From Paeniglutamicibacter quisquiliarum (GTDB taxonomy: Bacteria > Actinomycetota > Actinomycetes > Actinomycetales > Micrococcaceae), in assembly GCF_019084045.1 (NCBI RefSeq), contig NZ_JAHRED010000005.1, positions 240,373-304,372 on the forward strand: a stretch of 64,000 nt of DNA, given 5' to 3'. Position numbers and translations under genes: made by a program. Under the pieces are notes generated by a model. It was not told the origin of the DNA. It made no database searches and worked only from the letters and a program-made list of their open reading frames with translations. Of the stretch, positions 33,559 through 41,653 are shown one piece after another. How positions within the stretch are numbered: position 1 is the stretch's first letter; every line of letters begins with the position of its first letter.

Positions 33559-34911
33559 ATGAAGCTCACCATCATCGGCGGCGGCGGATTCCGGGTGCCG
33601 CAAATCTTCGAGGCGCTCTCGGGCGGGGACGACCGGGCGCGGATCACCGAGTTGTGTCTCTTCGACACCCACCCGGAGCGGGTGGCAGCCATTGAAGCCG
33701 TCCTTGCCCAGCTGGCCCCGTCCCTGCCCAGGCCCCCGCGGGTCACCACCGCCGCCGGGCTGGACGAGGCGGTCACCGGGGCCGCATTCATCTTCTCCGC
33801 CATGCGCATCGGGGGTACCGAGGGCCGGATCAAGGACGAGCGTATCGCCCTGGAGCTGGGCGTGCTCGGCCAGGAAACCACGGGTCCCGGCGGGCTGGCC
33901 TACGCCCTGCGCACCCTGCCCCACGCCCGCGACCTTGCCGAGCGCGTGGCCAGGCACGCCCCCGAGGCAACGGTCATCAATTTCACCAATCCGGCGGGCA
34001 TCGTCACCGAGGCCATGCGCGAGTCGCTGGGGGACAGGGTCGTGGGAATCTGCGACACCCCGATCGGACTCATGCGCCGGGCGGTGGACGCCATTGGTTC
34101 CACCCCGGAGCAGGTCGACTTCGACTACGTGGGCCTGAACCACCTGGGCTGGTTGCGCAGCCTTGAGGTGGACGGGGTGGACAAGCTGCCCGGGCTGCTG
34201 GCGGACGACGCGGGGCTGGAAAGGATCGAGGAGGCCCGGCTCATGGGCTTCGACTGGATCAGGGCACTGGGCGCGATCCCCAACGAGTACCTGTACTACT
34301 ACTATTTCCAACGCGAGGCCACGGCGCGGCTGCGCGGCTCCGCGGAGACCCGCGGCGAATTCCTGCACCGCCAGCAGTCGGGTTTCTACCAACAGGCATG
34401 CCAACACCCCGACAGTGCGCTGGAACTGTGGCACCGGACCAAGCACGATCGCGAGGCCAGCTACATGGCCGAAAGCCGTCCCGAAACCGAACGTACCGGC
34501 CGCCAGGCCTCGGACATCGAGGGCGGGGGATACCAGCAGGTCGCCCTGGACCTGATGACGGCGTTGCTCGGGGGCAAGCCCGCAACCATGATCCTCAATG
34601 TTGCCAATCGCGGAATCGTTCCGCAGTTGCCCGATGACGCGGTGATCGAGGTGCCGTGCACGGTGAGCGGCTCCGGCATCGTGCCCAAGCGCATCGCTCC
34701 TGTCGCCGGCGAGATGCTCGGGCTGCTGCAGCAGGTCAAGGCCGTCGAGCGGCTGGCCATTGCCGCATCCAGGGAAGGCAGCCCGACGCTGGCCTGGCGG
34801 GCCCTGGCCGCCCACCCGTTGGTGGACTCGATCGCCGTGGCCAAGGCACTGCTTGACACCTACCGGGAGCAGATCCCGGGGGTGGCCGAGGCCTTGTCCG
34901 GTCGCGCCTGA
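33559..34911 (+). CDS. Family 4 glycosidase, 6-phospho-beta-glucosidase-like
   Basis: A 450-residue GH4 enzyme. These use NAD+ and a metal ion for an unusual redox-elimination cleavage of glycosides. NAD site: IIGGGGFRVPQIFEAL; middle motifs INFTNPAGIVTEAMRE, the metal cysteine in VGICDTPIGLMRR, and VGLNHLGWLR; then PCTVSGSGIVPKRIAP. The subgroup is 6-phospho-beta-glucosidase-like, but no PTS is nearby; the partners are an ABC importer and a kinase. The start MKLTIIGGGG at 33559 is where homology begins; AGAGG is close upstream. It faces the PfkB gene. Confidence 0.88.
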   Translation: MKLTIIGGGGFRVPQIFEALSGGDDRARITELCLFDTHPERVAAIEAVLAQLAPSLPRPPRVTTAAGLDEAVTGAAFIFSAMRIGGTEGRIKDERIALELGVLGQETTGPGGLAYALRTLPHARDLAERVARHAPEATVINFTNPAGIVTEAMRESLGDRVVGICDTPIGLMRRAVDAIGSTPEQVDFDYVGLNHLGWLRSLEVDGVDKLPGLLADDAGLERIEEARLMGFDWIRALGAIPNEYLYYYYFQREATARLRGSAETRGEFLHRQQSGFYQQACQHPDSALELWHRTKHDREASYMAESRPETERTGRQASDIEGGGYQQVALDLMTALLGGKPATMILNVANRGIVPQLPDDAVIEVPCTVSGSGIVPKRIAPVAGEMLGLLQQVKAVERLAIAASREGSPTLAWRALAAHPLVDSIAVAKALLDTYREQIPGVAEALSGRA

Positions 34912-34940
34912 ATCTTCGCCCACGGGCGGCTGGGCGTCCT

Positions 34941-34969
34941 GCCGGCGCCACCGTGCGGTGGGAGCCGGC
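34941..34969. terminator. Hairpin between convergent GH4 and YbdK genes
   Basis: GCCGGC-g-CCACC pairs with GGTGG-ga-GCCGGC across a 4-nt loop, forming an interrupted stem in the 93-bp gap between two gene ends. No T tract follows, so terminator strength is uncertain. Confidence 0.45.
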
Positions 34970-35004
34970 CGCGCCCGGTTGCCCCGGGGCGCACGGGAAA
35001 GCCT

Positions 35005-36087
35005 TCAGTCCAGGAGCCGGGCGTCGGCCTCTGCGAGCACCGCCTCGAAGCCGCCGGCGCGGAAGCTGCGGCGCTGGGCCACCGCCCCGTTGCCCTCGCG
35101 CATGATCCTGGCCAGCCCGGTTCCCACGTATTCGGTGTCCCCGGTGGCTTCCAGCTCGGTGCCGATGTACCGCAGCAACGCATCCAGGCTCCGGTCCATG
35201 CTGCACTTGGAGCCGGTGAGAAGGTCGTAGTGGTTTCCGCGGATCCCGAACTTGGCCGCCTGCCACTGGGCCATGTCCACGGCCTCGGGCGGCGGGTTGG
35301 GGACGGGCCGGGGGCTGTGGATCCCGGCGGAAACCAGGGCCCGCATGACCAGTGCCAGCAGGACGGTGTTGGAGGTGCCCACCTGGGCATCGGCCACCCT
35401 GATCTCCAGGGTGGGGTAGCGGGTGGAGAGCCGCGCGCCCCAGCAAATGTGTCCCGCGTCCAGGACGACGTCGGAGCCGAGCATGAACTCCATCCGCCGC
35501 AGGTAGTCCTGCGCATCGGTGAAAAACGGCGGGATGCCCTGGATCGACCAGCGCCGGTACTGGATGCTGCGCCAGGACGAGAAGGAGCTGTCGGCACCGC
35601 GCCAGAACGGCGAGTTGGCGCCCAGTGCGGTGAGCAGCGGAAGCCACGGCCGCAGTGAGTTCAGGGCCTCGACGCCGGAGGGCAGGTCCTCGATGCCCAC
35701 ATGGACATGCACGCCGCTGAGGTAGTGCTCGGCGGTGATGCCCCCGCAAAACTCGTTGATCGCTTGGTAGCGTTCGGAGGCATGGATGGCCCCCGGGCCC
35801 AGGGGTATCTGCGGCGGGGAGCCCAGCCCGATGAGGTAGAGGCCCGCCTCGCGTGCCACTTTCGAGAGTTCCCGGCGGGTGGTGGACACCGCCTCGATGG
35901 CCTCTTCGCGCCGCGTGCAGATGGGGGTGTTGCTCTCCACCTGGCAGGCCATGAACTCCGGGTGCATGCGGCTGCCGCCGCCGGCAACCGCCATCAGCGC
36001 GTTGTAGACGTGGCGCCAGGGAATGGCCGGCAGAGCGGTTTCGGGATGGATGAGGAAGAACTCTTCCTCGATGCCGAAGGTGCGCAC
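35005..36087 (-). CDS. YbdK-type carboxylate-amine ligase (glutamate-cysteine ligase family 2), paralogue 1
   Basis: A 360-residue GCS2/YbdK protein with the hallmark FGIEEEFFL at the N-terminus. Other family marks: CQVESNTPICTRREEA, GVHVHVGIEDLPSG, GANSPFWRGADSSFSSWRSIQYRRW and LEIRVADAQV. YbdK in E. coli makes gamma-glutamylcysteine only weakly, so the true acid and amine substrates are open. A GTG at 36087 is the start; it lies 12 nt after the stop of the zinc-ribbon gene, so the two form an operon. A second YbdK of exactly the same length is at 51444-52526. Confidence 0.88.
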   Translation of the reverse strand: MRTFGIEEEFFLIHPETALPAIPWRHVYNALMAVAGGGSRMHPEFMACQVESNTPICTRREEAIEAVSTTRRELSKVAREAGLYLIGLGSPPQIPLGPGAIHASERYQAINEFCGGITAEHYLSGVHVHVGIEDLPSGVEALNSLRPWLPLLTALGANSPFWRGADSSFSSWRSIQYRRWSIQGIPPFFTDAQDYLRRMEFMLGSDVVLDAGHICWGARLSTRYPTLEIRVADAQVGTSNTVLLALVMRALVSAGIHSPRPVPNPPPEAVDMAQWQAAKFGIRGNHYDLLTGSKCSMDRSLDALLRYIGTELEATGDTEYVGTGLARIMREGNGAVAQRRSFRAGGFEAVLAEADARLLD

Positions 36088-36099
36088 CTTGTGCTGGTC

Positions 36100-36585
36100 C
36101 TACTCGGGAGAGTCCGTGGCCCGGTGCGGGGGCCAGACGGGGTTCCCGTCGTTGGCCGGAGCGGATCCGCCGTCGATGGGCAGCTGCCCGGCACCGGCCA
36201 GGCGCCGGCGGTCACCCCGTGCGACCTTCGTGCCGATTGCGGCCTCCTGCGGCGCCACCCGGTAGTTGACGTAGCGCGGGTTCTCGGAGGCGAGCCTGAC
36301 CGCCTGGCGGTCATCGGGCACGTGGGTGGTCAGTGTCCCGCCATACGATTCGCACCGGCCACACCAGAACTCGACGTCCCAACAGGGCGGCTGGACTCGC
36401 TGGCTGTCGAGCAGCAGGGTGACGTTTTCGTAGACCAGGAAGTCATCGGATGCGCAGCGGTCACAGGTCGGCGCCTCATAGGACGGTGCCTTGCCCGATT
36501 GCGTGATCCAGGCCCCCGCGGATGGTACGGCCTGTCCGGAAACCACCGGGGAATATGACGCGCGCTTGGGAACCGACTTCTTCAT
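36100..36585 (-). CDS. Zinc-ribbon-like protein of unknown function, partner of YbdK
   Basis: A 161-residue protein with two CxxC knuckles, CDRCASDD near residue 41 and CGRCESYGG near residue 75, spaced as in a zinc ribbon, and a beta-rich stretch between them. The N-terminal 38 residues and the C-terminal 40 residues look disordered; the end is Pro/Asp/Asn rich. No known domain is recognised. The start at MKKSVPK has AAGGTGG upstream. It overlaps nothing but ends 12 nt before the YbdK gene, so a common function with that ligase is plausible. Confidence 0.62.
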   Translation of the reverse strand: MKKSVPKRASYSPVVSGQAVPSAGAWITQSGKAPSYEAPTCDRCASDDFLVYENVTLLLDSQRVQPPCWDVEFWCGRCESYGGTLTTHVPDDRQAVRLASENPRYVNYRVAPQEAAIGTKVARGDRRRLAGAGQLPIDGGSAPANDGNPVWPPHRATDSPE

Positions 36586-36818
36586 GGAGGCCACCTTGGA
36601 CGTACCGACAGGGGAGTAGGCGCACACGTGGTGCGCCTAGTCCATCATGTTCCGGGCTCCGCTGTTACACAATGATTCGTCGGTGCAGGTGCGCACCCGC
36701 CCGGTAAACCCTGCGCGGGCTGTTGGGAAATTCGCGATATGGGTCCCGCGGGGGGCGCCCCGTGTTTCCCGACCGGCGGGAGCGGCATCGGCCATTCCCG
36801 CCACGGGCCAGGCAGCTG

Positions 36819-38465
36819 TCAGGAGTTGATGCCGACGTGGACCTTCCCCGCCTCGACGTGCCAGCGCGCATCCAGGCGCACGTTCTCCAGCAGGCGGCGG
36901 TCGTGGGTGACCAGCAGCAACGCGCCCTCGTAGGACTCCAGCGCCTCCTCGAGCTGCTCGATGGCCGGCAGGTCCAGGTGGTTGGTGGGCTCGTCCAGCA
37001 CCAGCAGGTTCACCCCGCGGCCCTGCAGCAGGGCCAGGCCTGCCCGCGTCCGCTCGCCCGGGGACAAATCCCGCACCAGGGATGCGCTCTGGTGGGCCTT
37101 GAGCCCGAACTTGGCCAGCAGGGTCCGGGCCTCGGCGGGGGACATCTCCGGGACCGCGAGCTCGAAGCCCTCGCCCAGGGTGGTGTCCTCGTCCAGGTAG
37201 CTGCGCGCCTGGTCGATTTCGCCGATGGCCACCGAGGAACCCAGCGAGGCCGACCCGGAATCCGGGGCCAGGTGCCCCAGCAGCAGCTTCAGCAGCGTCG
37301 ACTTCCCGGCGCCGTTGGGCCCGGTGATCCCGATGCGGTCCCCGGCGTTGACCTGCGCGGAAAGCGGGCCGAAGGTGAAGTCCCCGCGGGTGACGGAAGC
37401 CTCGTTGAGCGTGGAGACCACGGTGGAGGAGCGCGGGGCGGCGGCAATCTCGAATTGCAGCACCCACTCCTTGCGCGGCTCGGCGACCTCGTCCAGGCGC
37501 TTGATGCGCGATTCCATCTGGCGCACCTTCTGTGCCTGCTTCTCCGAGGACTCGTTGGAGGCCTTGCGGCGCAGCTTGTCGTTGTCGGGGTTCTTCTTCA
37601 TCGCGTTGCGCACGCCCTGGGAGGACCATTCGCGCTGGGTGCGGGCCCGGGAAACCAGGTCCGCCTTCTTGTCGGCGAACTCGTCGTAGGCCTCGCGCGC
37701 GTGGCGGCGGGCGATGGCCCGCTCCTCCAGGTAGGAGTCGTAGCCCCCGTCGTACACCGCCACCTGGTTCTGCGCCAGGTCCAGCTCGACGATGCGGGTC
37801 ACGCAGCGGGCGAGGAACTCGCGGTCGTGGGAGACCAGTACGACGCCGGTGCGCAGCGAGGAGACGAAGGACTCGAGGCGTTCGAGCCCCGCCAGGTCCA
37901 GGTCGTTGGTCGGTTCGTCAAGCAGCACCAGGTCGAAGCGGCTCAGCAGCAGCGCGGCCAGGGCAACGCGCGCCACCTGCCCGCCGGAGAGCGCTGTCAT
38001 CGGCGTGTCGGTGGGCAGGGTGAAGCCCAGCTCCGCGAGCGTTGCCGGTGCCCGGTCCTCGAGGTCCGCCGCTCCGGAGGCCATCCAGTGCTCGAACGCG
38101 GTGGCATAGGCGTCGTCGGCCCCCGGGGCCCCGGAACCCAGTGCCTCGGCGGTGGATTCCATGGCGGCGGTGGCCGCGGCACAGCCGGTGCGCCGAGCCA
38201 GGTAGCCCTCGATGGTTTCGCCCTCGGTGCGCTCGTGTTCCTGCGGCAGCCAGCCGATGAACGCGCCGTCCGGGGCGCTGGAGACGGTGCCGGCCAGGGG
38301 TGCGTCCACCCCGGCGAGCAGTCGCAGCAGTGTGGACTTGCCGGCCCCGTTGGCACCCACCACCCCGATGACGTCCCCGGGGGCGACGGTGAAGCTGAGG
38401 GAAGAGAATAGGGTCCGGTTGGCGTGGCCGCCGGCAAGGTCCTTGGCCACGAGTGTTGCAGTCAT
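36819..38465 (-). CDS. ABC-F family ATPase
   Basis: A 548-residue protein with two ATPase domains and no membrane part. First domain: Walker A GANGAGKST, signature LSGGQ, Walker B LVLLDEPTNDLDL; second: GPNGAGKST, LSPGE, LLVLDEPTNHLDL. A charged linker helix of about 90 residues lies between them (NAMKKNPDNDKLRRKASNES...). ABC-F proteins bind the ribosomal E site and rescue or protect translation; some give resistance to ribosome-targeting antibiotics. Which kind this is cannot be told. The ATG at MTATLVAKDL starts the first domain. Confidence 0.92.
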   Translation of the reverse strand: MTATLVAKDLAGGHANRTLFSSLSFTVAPGDVIGVVGANGAGKSTLLRLLAGVDAPLAGTVSSAPDGAFIGWLPQEHERTEGETIEGYLARRTGCAAATAAMESTAEALGSGAPGADDAYATAFEHWMASGAADLEDRAPATLAELGFTLPTDTPMTALSGGQVARVALAALLLSRFDLVLLDEPTNDLDLAGLERLESFVSSLRTGVVLVSHDREFLARCVTRIVELDLAQNQVAVYDGGYDSYLEERAIARRHAREAYDEFADKKADLVSRARTQREWSSQGVRNAMKKNPDNDKLRRKASNESSEKQAQKVRQMESRIKRLDEVAEPRKEWVLQFEIAAAPRSSTVVSTLNEASVTRGDFTFGPLSAQVNAGDRIGITGPNGAGKSTLLKLLLGHLAPDSGSASLGSSVAIGEIDQARSYLDEDTTLGEGFELAVPEMSPAEARTLLAKFGLKAHQSASLVRDLSPGERTRAGLALLQGRGVNLLVLDEPTNHLDLPAIEQLEEALESYEGALLLVTHDRRLLENVRLDARWHVEAGKVHVGINS

Positions 38466-38523
38466 TGGACCAGTTTAGTTTCCCGCGGCCCCTTGCCCGT
38501 CATCGGTCCCCGGCCGCCACGTT

Positions 38524-39474
38524 TCAGCGCAGGTAACGTGAACTCATCCAGCCGGTGCTGCCCCCGTGTCGGGTTTGGATCCAGGTGCCCGACTTCTTAC
38601 CCGTCGGCCGGACCTTGGCGCCCCGGGGGACGGTCTTGATGATGCCGCCGCCCAGCGACGGGCTGCGGCGCAGGTTGAGGTTCGCGGTGGTTGTCTTGGT
38701 GCCCTTGGCGGTTGTGGCCCGGGGGCTCGAGGCCACGCCATAGTGGTGTTCGAGGGTCCTGGCCTTGGTGCGGGAGAGGTTCTTGGCCTGCGCGGGGCCG
38801 ACGTAGCGGAAGTGCCACGGTTCGTGGTTGTATCCGGTGACCTCCTCCATGCCCTTCGGGTAGCGCAGGATGAATCCGTGTTTCGGTGCATTCCTCGCCA
38901 TCCAGGAACCAACCTTGGTGTTTGCGAAGCACGCCCGCAGGGCGCATGCGCGGCTGTGGTTGCCGACATCGATGGCGAGGCCGGTCTGGTGTTCGGAGGT
39001 TCCGGGCATGGCAACGATGCGCTTGGCGTAGGCGGAGCCGTAGGCCCGGGTATATTCGTCGACCAGCCCCTGTTGCACCGCGTAGGAGCGGTATCCCGAC
39101 GTCAGCTTGATGTTCACGCCGTCCCGGCGCGCGGCGGCGGCCAGCTTCCCGTAGGCCTTGGCCGCCTGCGGCTGCAAGCGGATCCCGGTGCCCGGAACGG
39201 CAACCAGCCGGGGGACGAACTTCCGGGGGACCAGCGGATATTGCTTGTTTACCAGGACATTGGCTTTTGCCGGGTCGCGAGGCGGCCTCGGCTTCTTGGC
39301 CGCGGGTCCCCGGACAGTGGCCGGCGATGTGGACGACGGCAGGACACTGGACACGTGGGAAGCGGCACCGGATGGGACTGCCAGTGCCGGCGGTGCGGAC
39401 AGCGGAGCCAGGAGCATCGCGAACACGAATGCCGCTGCGCCAAAGGCTGCGGGTCGTTTGTACGCAGGGGTCAT
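38524..39474 (-). CDS. M15-family D,D-carboxypeptidase (VanY-like) with C-terminal SH3 domain
   Basis: A 316-residue secreted peptidoglycan peptidase. The signal segment (AAFGAAAFVFAMLLAPLSAPPALA) is at the N-terminus, then a Pro-rich linker, the VanY domain (about residues 100-245) with the zinc motifs SEHQTGLAIDVG and HEPWHFRYVG, and a bacterial SH3 domain (about residues 260-316; NLNLRRSPSLGGGIIKTVPRGAKV...WMSSRYLR). It trims D-Ala-D-Ala stems in the wall; the SH3 part probably anchors it there. The start at MTPAYKR has GGAG 9 nt upstream; a slightly longer start (MEFDEM) is possible. Confidence 0.88.
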   Translation of the reverse strand: MTPAYKRPAAFGAAAFVFAMLLAPLSAPPALAVPSGAASHVSSVLPSSTSPATVRGPAAKKPRPPRDPAKANVLVNKQYPLVPRKFVPRLVAVPGTGIRLQPQAAKAYGKLAAAARRDGVNIKLTSGYRSYAVQQGLVDEYTRAYGSAYAKRIVAMPGTSEHQTGLAIDVGNHSRACALRACFANTKVGSWMARNAPKHGFILRYPKGMEEVTGYNHEPWHFRYVGPAQAKNLSRTKARTLEHHYGVASSPRATTAKGTKTTTANLNLRRSPSLGGGIIKTVPRGAKVRPTGKKSGTWIQTRHGGSTGWMSSRYLR

Positions 39475-39618
39475 CTCGTCGAACTCCATCTGGTGTGCGT
39501 TGCGGATCCGGGCCGCACAGGTGCGCTCCACGGGGATTGAATCTGAGGCCAGCCGAAGCGACCGGCGGTGGCGGGGCGCTGGAGGGTCGGCCGGGCAGTT
39601 CGCAGGGTGCGGGCGAGC

Positions 39619-39828
39619 CTAGTGGGCGTGTTCGTTGCGGAACACGTGAACCAGCGCGTTGGCGTGGCCGTGGCCGATCCCGTGTTCGGTCTTGAGCCAG
39701 TTGACCTGTTCGAGGTGCTTTTGGCCGGAAACCTCGGCCAGGAGATCCATCCAGTGCTCGACGGGCTGGCCGTAGGTGGCCTCGATCGACGGGAAATACG
39801 ACTTGGGTCCCTTGACTGGTTCGCTCAT
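39619..39828 (-). CDS. DUF4287 domain protein
   Basis: A 69-residue protein corresponding to DUF4287: KSYFPSIEATYGQPVEHWMDLLAEVSGQKHLEQVNWLKTEHGIGHGHANALV (positions 8-59). The segment LKTEHGIGHGHANAL is the family signature. The role is unknown; homologous small proteins are widespread in Micrococcales. The start at MSEPVKG is preferred over two upstream ATGs on the basis of the family start. Confidence 0.82.
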   Translation of the reverse strand: MSEPVKGPKSYFPSIEATYGQPVEHWMDLLAEVSGQKHLEQVNWLKTEHGIGHGHANALVHVFRNEHAH

Positions 39829-40125
39829 GGCGTCCATCGAACACTGTTTGGCCGCAGGCCGCAATAGGGATTTGCGTTCCCACTCCCGAAATGCCCGCGC
39901 AACGTGCGCGGGTCGTTCTTCATCCGAGGCGGGCCGGGCTCCGGACCGTGACTTTGGACCCTACCCGAGGCCGGAATCCGCGGGCAGTATGAAATTACAG
40001 CCGAAGGGGCAACGCGGCCTGTGTTTTGGGGCCCGTTGAACCGTCGGTGCCCGCATGGGCAACCTTCGCGATTCCGGGGATTCCGTGGATCGGGGGATTG
40101 ACGTAAGACAAAGGAGATCTGGACC

Positions 40126-40491
40126 ATGAAGCGATGGACTGCATGGCAAAATTGGGTCGCCGTGGCCGCTGGCCTTTACACGGTCTTGGCCATGACCTGG
40201 ACAACGGATGTGGGATCCTCGGACGCTTACATGCTTACCGGTGGTATCGCCCTGGTTGTCATCGGCGTGATCAACCTGGCAGCGCCGGGCATGCCGGCGG
40301 CCGAATGGGTTCAGCTGGTCGTGGCAGCGCTGGTTGTTGCCTCGCCGTGGATGGGCAGCTTTGCCGAGGGCATGCCTGCCGTAGCATGGCACACCTGGAT
40401 TCCGGGTGTCGTTGCCTTGGTTGCCTCGGCAATGGCGATCCAGCCGGCGATGCGCGTCTACCACGAGCATCATCCCATTGGCTCGCACTAG
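40126..40491 (+). CDS. SPW-repeat membrane protein
   Basis: A 121-residue membrane protein with four hydrophobic helices and the SPW motif: QNWVAVAAGLYTVLAM near the N-terminus and ASPWMGSFAEG in the second half. The family name comes from the Ser-Pro-Trp turn; its function is unknown. AAAGGAGAT before the ATG is a very good ribosome site. A hairpin directly follows the stop. Confidence 0.85.
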   Translation: MKRWTAWQNWVAVAAGLYTVLAMTWTTDVGSSDAYMLTGGIALVVIGVINLAAPGMPAAEWVQLVVAALVVASPWMGSFAEGMPAVAWHTWIPGVVALVASAMAIQPAMRVYHEHHPIGSH

Positions 40492-40500
40492 TCGAACAAG

Positions 40501-40535
40501 ACTCAAGGGCCCGGTCGTCGACCGGGTCCTTGAGT
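40501..40535 (+). terminator. Terminator after the SPW gene
   Basis: A 17-bp inverted repeat (40501-40517 and 40519-40535; arm ACTCAAGGGCCCGGTCG) with one mismatch starts 9 nt after the SPW stop. A short T run follows at 40550. Confidence 0.7.
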
Positions 40536-40579
40536 GCGTCCGGGGCGTTTTTGGGCACGTGTGGCCATAGGCTGGGAAC

Positions 40580-41092
40580 ATGAGGCTTCGAAGTGAGAAA
40601 CCAGCAGACCGGCAGGGCATTCGCGACCTTACCGTCCGCGCATTCGCAGACCCGGACGCCGCCCGGGAACCCGGGGAAGCGACACTGCTGACCGAGCTGT
40701 ATACCTGCGAGGGCTACCTTCCGGAATATTCCGTGGTGGCGGAGGTCAACGGCCGGCTGGTGGGCCATGCGATCGCCACGCGCGGGTGGCTCGATGGGGA
40801 CATTCCACTGCTCGGGCTTGGACCGCTGTCGGTGGAGCCGGCCCACCAGAGCCAGGGGGTTGGAACCGCGCTCCTGACCGAGATCCGGGATCGCGCCGTC
40901 GAGCACGGAGAACGCGCCATCGTGTTGCTCGGAGAGCCCGACTACTATCGTCGCTTTGGCTACGCCCCGGCCATTCCCAGCGGCATCATTCCGTCGGATC
41001 CGTCCTGGGGCGATTACTTCCTGGTGCTGAACCTCTCCACGATGCCGCTGCCCAAGGGCAATTTCCGCTACGCGGAGCCGTTCGGGGTCTAG
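40580..41092 (+). CDS. GNAT-family acetyltransferase
   Basis: A 170-residue GNAT domain: PADRQGIRDLTVRAF, VVAEVNGRLVGHAIATRGWLDGD, LGPLSVEPAHQSQGVGTALLTEIRDRA (acetyl-CoA loop QSQGVGTALL) and IVLLGEPDYYRRFGYAPA. The last motif (EPDYYRRFGF-like) is typical of the YhbS group of putative acetyltransferases. Substrate unknown. It stands alone on the plus strand with a terminator on each side. Confidence 0.87.
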   Translation: MRLRSEKPADRQGIRDLTVRAFADPDAAREPGEATLLTELYTCEGYLPEYSVVAEVNGRLVGHAIATRGWLDGDIPLLGLGPLSVEPAHQSQGVGTALLTEIRDRAVEHGERAIVLLGEPDYYRRFGYAPAIPSGIIPSDPSWGDYFLVLNLSTMPLPKGNFRYAEPFGV

Positions 41093-41124
41093 CGAGGCTC
41101 CGCCGGGCGCACCATGGCACGCAA

Positions 41125-41174
41125 AAGGCTCCGGTTGCCAGCGGGAATATAACTTCGCTGGCAACCGGAGCCTT
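41125..41174. terminator. Bidirectional terminator between GNAT and MarR genes
   Basis: A perfect 17-bp inverted repeat (41127-41143 and 41156-41172; arm GGCTCCGGTTGCCAGCG) flanked by AAAA and TT, extending the stem to 19 bp, with a 12-nt loop. It ends both convergent genes. Confidence 0.8.
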
Positions 41175-41200
41175 GCTGCGTCCGGGGGAGGACCCGGCGA

Positions 41201-41653
41201 TTACGGTGCTTCGACGTGCAGGCGCAGTTTGTTGGCCAGTTCCTGCAGCGTCGCAAATTCCTCGGCGGAGAGCGCGGTGCCGATGAGTTCGTGAATGCCC
41301 TTGACGTGTTCGCGGCCCATGGCCTTTTGCAGCCTGGCCCCTTCCTCAGTCAGGGTGATGAGGACGGCGCGTTGGTCGGTGGGATCCGGCAGGCGCGAGA
41401 GCAGGCCCTTCGCTTCCAGCCGGTCGGCCATGCGGCTGAGGCTCGGCTGGGAAATCAGCAGGTGCTGATTCAAGTCGGAGAGGCGGCTGCTGCCGGCCGG
41501 ACACCTGGACAGGTTGAACAACACGTCGTATTCGCGGGTGCTGAGCTCCTTGAACTCCGGTAGCTTCTGGATCTCGCGCATCACCGTGACCTGTGCCCGG
41601 AACAAGGCCTCCCAGGCGGCTGTCGAGGCCCGCAGCGAGGCTGGACTAGGCAT
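41201..41653 (-). CDS. MarR-family transcriptional regulator
   Basis: A 150-residue MarR protein: dimerisation helices around residues 5-40, FKELSTREYDVLFNLSR, the DNA-reading helix LLISQPSLSRMADRLEAKGLLSR and the wing DPTDQRAVLITLTEEG. MarR proteins mostly repress genes for drug or phenolic efflux or metabolism. It overlaps the LLM oxidoreductase gene by 8 nt and ends at a terminator. The divergent MFS gene and the oxidoreductase are the likely targets. Confidence 0.88.
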   Translation of the reverse strand: MPSPASLRASTAAWEALFRAQVTVMREIQKLPEFKELSTREYDVLFNLSRCPAGSSRLSDLNQHLLISQPSLSRMADRLEAKGLLSRLPDPTDQRAVLITLTEEGARLQKAMGREHVKGIHELIGTALSAEEFATLQELANKLRLHVEAP

